Shown: piece by piece, positions 7,052-14,086 of the stretch
How positions within the stretch are numbered: the stretch's first letter is position 1
How the letters are laid out: each line of letters opens with the position of its first letter
From: Sphingomonadaceae bacterium
Lineage (GTDB): Bacteria > Pseudomonadota > Alphaproteobacteria > Sphingomonadales > Sphingomonadaceae
Assembly: GCA_009923795.1 (NCBI GenBank)
Contig: RFSU01000021.1
Span: forward strand, 1-18,960
Direction of reading: 5' to 3'
DNA length: 18,960 bases
Program-made: the position numbers and the translations under genes
Notes under the pieces: generated by a model
What the model was told of the DNA's origin: nothing
What the model saw: the letters and a program-made list of their open reading frames with translations, nothing else
The model's database searches: none

Positions 7052-7358
7052 TATTGTTGAACAACAAATGATGACGAAAGATCTGACGAATGAGCAGAAG
7101 ATGCTCTTCAACAGTCAGCTTTCATCAGCCATGAAAGATAGAAATACGGTTCTTATTCTTTCTGTCTTGGTTGGCGGCTGGGGCGTTGATCGCTTTTACA
7201 TCGGCGACATGGGTATGGGCCTTTTGAAGCTATTCACCCTTGGTCTGTGTGGCATTTTGTGGCTGATCGATATCTTCACCATTCGCGGCAAGACAGATCA
7301 GTATAACCGTGCAAAAGCGAATGAAATCTTAGCATCTATCAAGATGATGGAATCTTGA
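7038..7358 (+). CDS. TM2 domain membrane protein
   Basis: A 106-residue protein whose C-terminal part is a TM2 domain: two hydrophobic helices joined by a short turn, with the signature GGWGVDRFYIGDMG (about 46-59), then LLKLFTLGLCGILWLIDIF (62-80). The N-terminal 35 residues are polar and probably form a short helix. TM2 proteins are small inner-membrane proteins of unknown role, often found beside DUF2752 genes. The GTG at 7038 is preferred to the upstream GTG at 7011 because AAGGGGA lies 8 bases before it. The upstream gene overlaps it by 14 bases. Base composition is unusual for the window: 73 of the 180 bases in 7021-7200 are G or C. A terminator follows 7 bases after the stop. Confidence 0.85.
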   Translation: MSEFNIVEQQMMTKDLTNEQKMLFNSQLSSAMKDRNTVLILSVLVGGWGVDRFYIGDMGMGLLKLFTLGLCGILWLIDIFTIRGKTDQYNRAKANEILASIKMMES

Positions 7359-7364
7359 GCGCAG

Positions 7365-7392
7365 GGGCGGCCTTTCAATAAGGCCGCCCTTT
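7365..7392 (+). terminator. Rho-independent terminator of the DUF2752/TM2 unit
   Basis: GGGCGGCCTT and AAGGCCGCCC form a perfect 10-bp stem around a 5-base loop, followed by TTT. It begins 7 bases after the TM2 stop. On the reverse strand no T-run follows, so it serves the plus strand. Confidence 0.85.
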
Positions 7393-7454
7393 AACCCTAA
7401 ATGGCACAGTGCCAGACGTCACAGCAATGCCGCACAAAGGCCGCTTTGGCGGGG

Positions 7455-8441
7455 TTACAGGCGCGGCACCTGCTGGCTGATGCAATGGAAGCTTCCGCCG
7501 CCTGTGAGAATATGCGTGGCAGGCAGGCCAATTGTCTCGCGATCTGGGAAGAGGCGCGCGATGGCGGCAACCGCTTTGGCATCACTCGGCCCGCCATATG
7601 TCGGCACCACGACCGTTGCATTGCCGATATAGAAATTCATATGGCTCGCGGGGATTGGCTCCCCATCCTCATCGACATGCAGTCCAGCAGATGGGATACG
7701 CACAATCTCCACCGGCCAATCCTGCGCGCGGGACAGGGCATCGGCATAGATGACGGTATTGGGATCATCATCGCCAAAGGCTTCGGGCAGAGCCAAAACA
7801 CCGGGCGCCACAAAGCGGGCGAGATTATCGACATGTCCGTCCGTATGGTCATTGAGCAGGCCAACGCCGAGCCAGAGCAGTTGCGTCAGGCCGAGATCAG
7901 CCGATAGCTTTTCCTCAATCTCCCGCCGCGATAGCTTGGGATTGCGATTTGGGTTGAGCAGACATTGGCCCGTCGTCACGCACAGGCCCGCGCCATCAAC
8001 ATCAATCGCGCCGCCCTCCAGCACCCAATTGCGCGTCTGGCGATCAAGACCCGCGTCAGCGCATAAGACGCGGGCAAGATCATCATCCAAGGGGGAAGGG
8101 TATTTCCCGCCCCATCCATTGCCGAGATAATCCAGCGCCACGGGCTTGCCATCGTCGGCGACAAGGATCGGCCCGGTATCGCGCAACCAAATATCAAAAA
8201 AGGGGGCCGCCACAATCTCAACACCGGGTGCCGCCAGCGCGCGCGCCGCGTCTTGCGCCTGTGCATTGGCGCAAACAAGGCGGACCGTCTCCCCCGCTCC
8301 ATCGGCATGCACAGCATTGGCAAAGGCCGCAACCTCGGCCTGTGCGCCCTCTAGATCTTCCAGCCAGAGATCAGCCGCACTTGGAAAGCCGATCCAGACG
8401 CTGTCATGCAGCGCCCATTCAGGGGGTTGGATGCGGCTCAC
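7455..8441 (-). CDS. aguA: Agmatine deiminase
   Basis: It hydrolyses agmatine to N-carbamoylputrescine and ammonia; AguB (2995-3843) then makes putrescine. The 328-residue protein is a guanidino-modifying-fold enzyme of the AgDI/PPAD-like family. Visible signatures are WIGFPSA at 16-22, WLRDTGP at 85-91, LEGGAID at 141-147, the catalytic His region NDHTDGHVDNLARF at 197-210, and near the C-terminus GGGSFHCISQQVP with the nucleophile C320. It starts at a GTG whose first bases overlap the TGA of the M28 peptidase gene (GTGA), with a G-run just upstream, so the two genes are translationally coupled. No terminator with a T-run is evident after its stop. Confidence 0.96.
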   Translation of the reverse strand: MSRIQPPEWALHDSVWIGFPSAADLWLEDLEGAQAEVAAFANAVHADGAGETVRLVCANAQAQDAARALAAPGVEIVAAPFFDIWLRDTGPILVADDGKPVALDYLGNGWGGKYPSPLDDDLARVLCADAGLDRQTRNWVLEGGAIDVDGAGLCVTTGQCLLNPNRNPKLSRREIEEKLSADLGLTQLLWLGVGLLNDHTDGHVDNLARFVAPGVLALPEAFGDDDPNTVIYADALSRAQDWPVEIVRIPSAGLHVDEDGEPIPASHMNFYIGNATVVVPTYGGPSDAKAVAAIARLFPDRETIGLPATHILTGGGSFHCISQQVPRL

Positions 8442-10066
8442 TTACCCCCCCGGCTGGCGTCCCGCGCGCTGCGGAATTCTGCTGTCGGATACCAATTTGG
8501 CCAGGCCGACCCATCCGCAAGTTCGCGGCCAATTTGGTAATTGAGTGTCAAATCCTCAATCGCGCCGTCCCATGTCCAATCGTCGCGATATTCATCTTGC
8601 GGCTTGTGATAGCGATTATCGGTATAATCCGCGCTCGCCGCCGCACCCGCTGCCGTGCCGCCATTCACCAAATCTTCGCCAGCATCAAAATAGATCATCG
8701 GCACGCCGCGCTTGGCGAGGCTGAAATGGTCAGAGCGGTAAAAGCTGCCCTTTTCGGGGCTTGGCTCTGGCACCACGACGCGGCCCTGCGCCTTGGCATA
8801 TTTGGCCAGCATCGGCTCTAGTTCCGATTTGCCCGGCCCGATCACGACAACGTCGCGCGTCCGGCCCAGAATGTTGAGGCCATCCATGTTGATGCCCCCC
8901 ACGGTCTTTGCGAGCGGGACGAGCGGATTGGCCGCATAATAATCTGACCCGAGCAGGCCCGATTCCTCAGCAGTCACTGCAGCGAACACAACGGAGCGGG
9001 CGGCAGGCCCGGCCTTCACATAGGCCTCCGCCAACGCAATCAACCCGGCGGTTCCAGTCGCATTATCAAGCGCACCATTGCAGATATTATCGCCTTTGAC
9101 CGGTTCACAAAGACCCAAATGGTCCCAATGCGCCGAATAGAGCACATATTCGTCCGCGCGTTCCTTGCCCGGCAGAACCGCCACAACATTGCGCGACATT
9201 TGACGCTGAATTTCGGTGGAGAAGGAGAGCGAGGCCTTGATGCCGAGCGAGACGGCCTTGAACCCCTTTTTCTTCGCAGCCACCGACAGCTTGGCAAGAT
9301 CAAGCCCAGCGGAGGCGAGCAGTTTTTGCGCCGCCTCCTGCGTCATCCAGCCATTGGCCTGTGTTTCGGTCATATGATTGTCCGCCGCATCCATCCGGAT
9401 TTGCGGGCCAGACCAGCTCGACACAACAACGCCCCAAGGATAGGCCGCCGGATAGGTATCGTGCACGATGATCGCAGCTGCCGCCCCCTGACGCGCGGCT
9501 TCCTCATATTTATATGTCCAACGGCCATAATAGGTCATGGCGCGTCCGCCAAAGGGGCCTTTCAAATCCTTCGCCGCATAATCGGGATCATTGATCAGGA
9601 TGACGACCGTCTTCCCCTTCACATCCAGGCCCGCATAATCATTCCAGCCGCGCTCTGGCGCGTTGATTCCGAAGCCAACGAACACGACATCGCTATTCTG
9701 AATGTCGGTCTGCGGCGTCAGGCGATAGCTCGAGGCGACAAAGTCTGCCTTATATGCCAAATCCAGCGGCGCCTTGCCGCCCGTGAAGCGCAGATGCATA
9801 GACGGGTCGACATTCATGCGGACCATCGGCACATCCTGAAACCAGCTGCCCTTATTCGCGGGCTGAAGACCCAGAGCAGCAAAGCGACCGGCCAGATAGC
9901 CAATCGTCTTATCCTCGCCCGGCGTGGTCGGCCCACGGCCTTCAAACATATCAGAAGAGAGGGTTTTGGTGACCTCCTTGAGCGTCGCCACGGAGATATC
10001 CGGCTCTGCCAGAGCAGGTGTCGCCGCCATCAAGGCAACGAGCAGCAAGGGAGCAAATTTCATCAT
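8438..10066 (-). CDS. Secreted M28-family zinc aminopeptidase with PA domain
   Basis: An exported metallopeptidase of about 542 residues. The signal peptide is MKFAPLLLVALMAATPALA followed by E. A PA-type insert lies at about residues 120-290 (VVFVGFGI, then GKTVVILINDPD). The two-zinc site of clan MH can be placed as H313 in YSAHWDHLG, D334 in NGALDNATG, the catalytic pair E367/E368 in TAEESGLLGSDYY, D395 in NMDGLN and H487 in YHKPQDE. The frame extends 12 codons upstream of 10066, but GAGGA just before the paired ATG codons (10066, 10063) and the signal peptide fix the start there. The gene overlaps aguA by four bases, giving an operon of an extracytoplasmic peptidase and agmatine deiminase. 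The peptide substrate is unknown. Confidence 0.93.
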   Translation of the reverse strand: MMKFAPLLLVALMAATPALAEPDISVATLKEVTKTLSSDMFEGRGPTTPGEDKTIGYLAGRFAALGLQPANKGSWFQDVPMVRMNVDPSMHLRFTGGKAPLDLAYKADFVASSYRLTPQTDIQNSDVVFVGFGINAPERGWNDYAGLDVKGKTVVILINDPDYAAKDLKGPFGGRAMTYYGRWTYKYEEAARQGAAAAIIVHDTYPAAYPWGVVVSSWSGPQIRMDAADNHMTETQANGWMTQEAAQKLLASAGLDLAKLSVAAKKKGFKAVSLGIKASLSFSTEIQRQMSRNVVAVLPGKERADEYVLYSAHWDHLGLCEPVKGDNICNGALDNATGTAGLIALAEAYVKAGPAARSVVFAAVTAEESGLLGSDYYAANPLVPLAKTVGGINMDGLNILGRTRDVVVIGPGKSELEPMLAKYAKAQGRVVVPEPSPEKGSFYRSDHFSLAKRGVPMIYFDAGEDLVNGGTAAGAAASADYTDNRYHKPQDEYRDDWTWDGAIEDLTLNYQIGRELADGSAWPNWYPTAEFRSARDASRGGK

Positions 10067-10170
10067 AAGATCCTCATCTTGAATATGGCGCATCATTGGC
10101 ATCTCAACTCTCAGGCTGCAAGCGCAGGTGATCAGACGCCTTATTTCAGAGAGCTTTCAACCCTTAAACG

Positions 10171-10200
10171 AAAAAGGGCGGCCCCGAAGGACCGCCCTTT
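10171..10200 (-). terminator. Rho-independent terminator of rpsD
   Basis: On the reverse strand GGGCGGTCC and GGGCCGCCC pair around a TTCG tetraloop, with a flanking AAA/TTT extension and a run of five T. It begins 23 bases after the rpsD stop. This is a textbook stable tetraloop terminator. Confidence 0.92.
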
Positions 10201-10223
10201 CGAAAACGGATTTGAACCAGAAT

Positions 10224-10838
10224 TCAGCGCGAATAAAATTCGACGACCAGATTCGGTTCCATCTTCACCGGATAGGGCACTTCATCGAGCGTCGGGACGC
10301 GCGTGAAGGTCACCTTGGCGGTGCCATCGGGGACGACATAATCAGGAATGTCGCGCTCAGCCAGGCCCTGCGCTTCGAGGACGAGCGCCATTTCCTGCGC
10401 CTTATTGCCCAGGCTGATCTCATCACCCGGCTTCACCGGACGCGAAGCGATGTTGCACTTTTCGCCATTGACGCGGATGTGGCCGTGATTGACCAGCTGA
10501 CGCGCAGCGAAAATGGTCGGCGCGAACTTGGCGCGATAGACAATCGCATCCAAACGGCGCTCCAGCAAACCGATCAGGTTCTGCGACGTATCGCCCACCA
10601 TACGGTCGGCTTCCTGATAGGCGCGCTTAAACTGCTTTTCGGTAATGTCGCCATAATAGCCCTTCAGCTTCTGCTTGGCGCGCAGCTGAATACCATAGTC
10701 GGATACTTTGCCCTTGCGACGCTGACCGTGCTGGCCGGGGCCATATTCACGCTTGTTCACTGGGGATTTTGGACGGCCCCAAATATTTTCGCCCATACGG
10801 CGATCGAGCTTATGCTTGGCGCTCTGGCGCTTCGACAT
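10224..10838 (-). CDS. rpsD: 30S ribosomal protein S4
   Basis: S4 is a primary 16S rRNA-binding protein that nucleates assembly of the 30S body. The product is 204 residues, close to the usual length. It starts MSKRQSAKHKLDRRMGENIW, has the GPGQHGQRRKGK region at about 33-44 and the S4 RNA-binding domain at about 94-155 (LERRLDAIVYRAKF, then ARQLVNHGHIRVNG and PGDEISL). The open frame continues 43 codons upstream, but those residues do not look like S4, and the ATG at 10838 is preceded by GGAG at 8 bases. The gene stands alone between trmJ (132 bases upstream) and its own terminator, as is usual in Alphaproteobacteria, not in the alpha operon as in E. coli. Confidence 0.97.
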   Translation of the reverse strand: MSKRQSAKHKLDRRMGENIWGRPKSPVNKREYGPGQHGQRRKGKVSDYGIQLRAKQKLKGYYGDITEKQFKRAYQEADRMVGDTSQNLIGLLERRLDAIVYRAKFAPTIFAARQLVNHGHIRVNGEKCNIASRPVKPGDEISLGNKAQEMALVLEAQGLAERDIPDYVVPDGTAKVTFTRVPTLDEVPYPVKMEPNLVVEFYSR

Positions 10839-10970
10839 GATCATTCTCCAATTGCGTTTCGTTTCAGTTCCGGAACCGCGCAACGAGCCAAAAACTCGCC
10901 GGACACCTGCTTCACCGGAGTGCAGGGTCAATTGCGGAAGACCGGGCGAATAGCGCCACAGCCCCAAGAG

Positions 10971-11690
10971 TCAAGTGCTGCGACGCCGATGCACGCCTTC
11001 CAGCGCGCTCAAAACCCCCCTGAGGGTGCGGATCTCATTGGCAGTCCAAGCCGGCTTGGTGAGCACCGTCCGCAAGGTGCGCTTGGTCACGGGCACACGA
11101 TCCGGCGGAAAGAAATAGCCTGTGTCGGCCAGCATATCGTCAAGATGGCCAATCAGCCCCTCTAACTCCACCTGCGGCGCTGGGGGATCCAGATCCACGA
11201 GTGGGGGACTTTCCAGCGCGACATGCTTTGACCATTCATAGGCGACAAGGATGACGGCTTGGGCCAGATTGAGCGAGCCGAAGTCTGGGTTGATCGGCAC
11301 GGTCAGGATCGTGCGGGCCAGCGTCACATCATCCGTTTCCAGACCAGAGCGTTCTGGCCCGAATAAAATGGCGGTGCGCCCCGCCTGATGATGAATGTCG
11401 TGCGCCGCCACTTCGGGGGTCACAACGGGTTTGATAAGGCCCCGTTTGCGCACCGTTGTTGCATAGACATGCGCACAATCCGCGACCGCGTCGGCCACGC
11501 TGTCAAACACTTGCGCATTCTCAAGGACGATATCGGCGCCAGCCGCGGCCGGGCCAGCCGAGGGATTGGGCCAGCCATCGCGCGGGGCGACAAGGCGCAT
11601 TTCGGCCAGCCCGAAATTGAGCATGGCGCGGGCCGCCTTGCCGATATTCTCACCAAGTTGCGGCCGAACAAGAACGAAAATCGGGGGCAT
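10971..11690 (-). CDS. trmJ: tRNA (cytidine/uridine-2'-O-)-methyltransferase TrmJ-like, SPOUT family
   Basis: It probably methylates the 2'-OH of nucleotide 32 in the tRNA anticodon loop using S-adenosylmethionine. The SPOUT knotted-fold motifs are all present: LVRPQLGENIGKAARAMLNF (7-26), ILFGPERSGLETDDV (108-122) and VPINPDFGSLNLAQAV (131-146), in a protein of 239 residues, the usual TrmJ size, with a C-terminal extension (about 170-239) typical of TrmJ. The ATG lies 2 bases after the nrdR stop codon, so it is the distal gene of the rpiB-glyA-nrdR-trmJ operon; its own ribosome binding site is weak, which suggests coupling. The related TrmL/TrmH enzymes are the alternative, but motif 1 and the length favour TrmJ. 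Confidence 0.88.
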   Translation of the reverse strand: MPPIFVLVRPQLGENIGKAARAMLNFGLAEMRLVAPRDGWPNPSAGPAAAGADIVLENAQVFDSVADAVADCAHVYATTVRKRGLIKPVVTPEVAAHDIHHQAGRTAILFGPERSGLETDDVTLARTILTVPINPDFGSLNLAQAVILVAYEWSKHVALESPPLVDLDPPAPQVELEGLIGHLDDMLADTGYFFPPDRVPVTKRTLRTVLTKPAWTANEIRTLRGVLSALEGVHRRRST

Positions 11691-11692
11691 TG

Positions 11693-12154
11693 TTACTTGC
11701 GCGCCGCCTCAGCAATGCTGCCGGCAAAATCCTCAAAATCGCGCGGTTCGGTAAAGTCACGATAGACAGACGCAAAGCGGATATAGGCAACGCCATCCAG
11801 CCCTTTAAGTCCTTCCATCACCAATTCCCCAATGGTGGACGCGCTGACTTCGCTTTCGCCAGATGTTTCCAACTGACGCTGAATGCCAGAGACCAGTCGC
11901 TCAATCTTGGCCGGCTCAATGGGCCGCTTGCGACACGCAATGGTGACGGAGCGTTCCAACTTTTCCCGGTCAAAGCTTTGCCGCCGCCCTTCAGACTTCA
12001 CGACCGTCAATTCCCGCAACTGAATGCGCTCAAAGGTCGTGAAGCGTGCGCCGCACGCTTCGCACTGGCGTCGCCTGCGAATGGCCCCATTATCCTCGGT
12101 AGGACGCGAGTCCTTTACCTGGCTGTCCTCATGGGCGCAAAACGGGCAACGCAA
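11693..12154 (-). CDS. nrdR: Transcriptional repressor NrdR
   Basis: NrdR represses ribonucleotide reductase genes in response to dATP/ATP levels by binding paired NrdR boxes. The 153-residue protein has the usual size. It shows the N-terminal zinc ribbon with C3/C6 (MRCPFC) and C31/C34 (RRQCEACGARFTTFER), followed by an ATP-cone domain at about 49-139 (LTVVKSEGRRQSFDREKL, then VAYIRFASVYRDF). Translation must begin at a TTG (12152-12154) because the zinc ribbon starts at once after it; this TTG follows the glyA stop by 3 bases, so coupling with glyA is likely. No NrdR box or nrd gene is evident in the window. Confidence 0.96.
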   Translation of the reverse strand: MRCPFCAHEDSQVKDSRPTEDNGAIRRRRQCEACGARFTTFERIQLRELTVVKSEGRRQSFDREKLERSVTIACRKRPIEPAKIERLVSGIQRQLETSGESEVSASTIGELVMEGLKGLDGVAYIRFASVYRDFTEPRDFEDFAGSIAEAARK

Positions 12155-12157
12155 GGA

Positions 12158-13468
12158 TCAAAGCCCTTCGTAAATGGGGAAGCGGGCACACATGGCCTCC
12201 ACCCGGTCGCGCACATGCGCCTCAATCTGAGCGTCGCCCGCTTCGCCATTTTTGCGCAGCCCATCCACCACTTCAGAAATCATCTGCCCAATCTGGCGGA
12301 ATTCTTCCGGGCCAAAGCCCCGCGTGGTCCCGGCAGGCGTGCCCAAGCGAATGCCCGACGTCAGCGTTGGCTTTTCATCATCATAGGGGATGTTATTTTT
12401 ATTGCAGGTGATCGACGCCCGGTCGAGCGCCTTTTCGGCATGCTTGCCCTTGGCCTGTTTCGGCCGCAGATCGACCAGCATGGAGTGATTGTCTGTTCCG
12501 CCGGACACAATATCCAGCCCCTGTTCCTGCAGCGCCGCCGCCAGTGCCTTGGCATTGGCCGCCACGGCATGGGCATAGGCCTTAAACTCCAGCTGCATCG
12601 CTTCGGCAAAGGCAACGGCTTTCGCCGCGACAATATGCATCAGCGGGCCACCTTGGAGGCCGGGGAAAATCGCGCTGTTAAACTTCTTCGCCAAGGCTTC
12701 ATCATTGGAGAGGATAATGCCCGAGCGCGGGCCACGCAGCGACTTATGCGTTGTCGTCGTCGTCACATGGGCGTGAGGCACCGGGCTGGGGTGTGCGCCA
12801 CCCGCAACCAGCCCCGAAATATGCGACATATCGGCGAGCAAATAAGCGCCGACTTCATCGGCAATCTCACGGAAACGGGCCCAATCCCAAAAGCGGGAAT
12901 AGGCCGTGCCGCCACAGATGATCAGCTTGGGCTTATTTTCCCGCGCAATCCGGGCGACTTCCTCCATATCGATAATCTGGTCATCGCGGCGCACGCCATA
13001 GGGAATGGGGTTGAACCATTTGCCCGACATGTTGACCGGCGATCCATGCGTCAAATGGCCGCCAGCGGCCAGATCCAGACCCATGAAGCTGTCCCCTGGC
13101 TGCAACAGCGCAAGGAACACCGCTTGGTTCATCTGGCTGCCCGAATTGGGCTGCACATTGGCAAAATTGCACCCGAACAGCGCCTTGGCGCGCTCAATCG
13201 CCAATGTTTCAATCTCATCCACATATTCGCAGCCGCCATAATAGCGACGGCCCGGATAGCCCTCGGCATATTTGTTGGTGAGGATTGACCCTTGGGCCTC
13301 CAGCACCGCGCGCGAGCAGATATTCTCGGAGGCAATCAGCTCAATCTTGTCGCGCTGACGGTCCAATTCCTTGCCGATCCAGCCTGCAATTTCCGGATCA
13401 CTCTCGGCCAGACTGCGTGAGAAAAAGCCCTTTGTAACAGTGTAAGAGGCGGCGGTGCTGCTGCTCAT
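12158..13468 (-). CDS. glyA: Serine hydroxymethyltransferase
   Basis: A PLP enzyme of the cytoplasm that interconverts serine plus tetrahydrofolate with glycine plus 5,10-methylene-tetrahydrofolate, the main source of one-carbon units. The 436 residues match the family length. Clear signatures are LIASENICSRAVLEAQGS (44-61), NKYAEGYPGRRYYGGCEYVD (65-84), the PLP-binding lysine K242 in TTTTTHKSLRGPRSG (236-250) and FPGLQGGPLMH (269-279). Its ATG overlaps the rpiB stop in an ATGA, and nrdR follows with 3 bases between, so it is the second gene of a tightly coupled operon. It uses the folate cofactor to whose synthesis folK and folE in this window contribute. Confidence 0.98.
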   Translation of the reverse strand: MSSSTAASYTVTKGFFSRSLAESDPEIAGWIGKELDRQRDKIELIASENICSRAVLEAQGSILTNKYAEGYPGRRYYGGCEYVDEIETLAIERAKALFGCNFANVQPNSGSQMNQAVFLALLQPGDSFMGLDLAAGGHLTHGSPVNMSGKWFNPIPYGVRRDDQIIDMEEVARIARENKPKLIICGGTAYSRFWDWARFREIADEVGAYLLADMSHISGLVAGGAHPSPVPHAHVTTTTTHKSLRGPRSGIILSNDEALAKKFNSAIFPGLQGGPLMHIVAAKAVAFAEAMQLEFKAYAHAVAANAKALAAALQEQGLDIVSGGTDNHSMLVDLRPKQAKGKHAEKALDRASITCNKNNIPYDDEKPTLTSGIRLGTPAGTTRGFGPEEFRQIGQMISEVVDGLRKNGEAGDAQIEAHVRDRVEAMCARFPIYEGL

Positions 13469-13917
13469 GCGGGATCCTTGGCAAAGACGGGGTTGGACAA
13501 TTTGGTCACGCGGCGGACATGGCGGTCACCGCCAAAGGGGGTGGTGAGAAAGGCGTCAACACAGGCTTTGGCCATATCAATGCCGGTCAGCCGGGCACCC
13601 AGCGCCAACACATTGGTGTCATTATGCTCGCGCGACAGCCGGGCCGACAAAGGCTCTGACACCAAAGCGCAGCGGCAGGCGGGATTGCGATTAACGGCAA
13701 TGGAAATGCCAATGCCAGAGCCACAGAGAGCAATGCCGCGCTCTGCCTCTCCCGCAGCGACGGCCGCGGCAAGTTTATAGCCATAATCGGGATAATCGAC
13801 ACTGGTGGCATCATGGGGGCCAAGATCGGCCACCTCATGCCCAGCCTCAGTCAGCCAGTCGTACAGCGCGCGCTTTAGGTCGAGAGCGGCGTGATCAGAG
13901 GCAATGGCAATGCGCAT
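13465..13917 (-). CDS. rpiB: Ribose-5-phosphate isomerase B
   Basis: It interconverts ribose 5-phosphate and ribulose 5-phosphate in the pentose phosphate pathway. The 150-residue product has the typical RpiB/LacAB length and motifs: RIAIASDHAALDLK (2-15), VDYPDYGYKLA (40-50), the active-site cysteine C65 in GIALCGSGIGISIAVNR (61-77) and REHNDTNVLALGAR (96-109). Two adjacent ATG codons (13920 and 13917) follow an AGG; the second has the better spacing and gives the family's usual MRIAIASDH start. The open frame continues upstream, but those 22 residues do not fit the family. It is the first gene of the operon and overlaps glyA by ATGA. Confidence 0.95.
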   Translation of the reverse strand: MRIAIASDHAALDLKRALYDWLTEAGHEVADLGPHDATSVDYPDYGYKLAAAVAAGEAERGIALCGSGIGISIAVNRNPACRCALVSEPLSARLSREHNDTNVLALGARLTGIDMAKACVDAFLTTPFGGDRHVRRVTKLSNPVFAKDPA

Positions 13918-14026
13918 CATGTGACCTGCGTCCCATTGATAGAGTGAGTCGGATTCTCGCCCATTAGGGGAGCCGAGGCGCAATTGCCACTAGGGATTGT
14001 GGTTGGGACAGCGGAAGTGGGGACAG

Positions 14027-14060
14027 AAAAAAAGCCCCGGTGCGACATGCGCACCGGGGC
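14027..14060 (-). terminator. Rho-independent terminator of the TonB-dependent receptor gene
   Basis: On the reverse strand GCCCCGGTGCG and CGCACCGGGGC pair perfectly (11 bp) around a 5-base loop, followed by seven T. It begins 26 bases after the receptor stop codon, between that gene and rpiB. Confidence 0.95.
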
Positions 14061-14086
14061 CAGGCAACCTCCCCTTGAGGTTTCGG

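Noticed and set aside
9119..10306. Long plus-strand frame (395 codons) opposite the M28 peptidase gene
   Set aside because: It is antisense to a gene with a signal peptide and complete zinc motifs, its product is Arg/His/Ile-rich without a domain pattern, and it runs across a terminator and the end of rpsD. It is a shadow of high-GC coding.
10839..10967. N-terminal extension of ribosomal protein S4 by 43 codons
   Set aside because: The extension does not resemble S4, while the ATG at 10838 has a GGAG site at the right spacing and gives the normal protein length.
11690..13288. Long plus-strand frame (532 codons) opposite nrdR and glyA
   Set aside because: It spans two well-identified genes on the other strand and its product has no recognisable motif; long antisense frames are common in GC-rich genomes.
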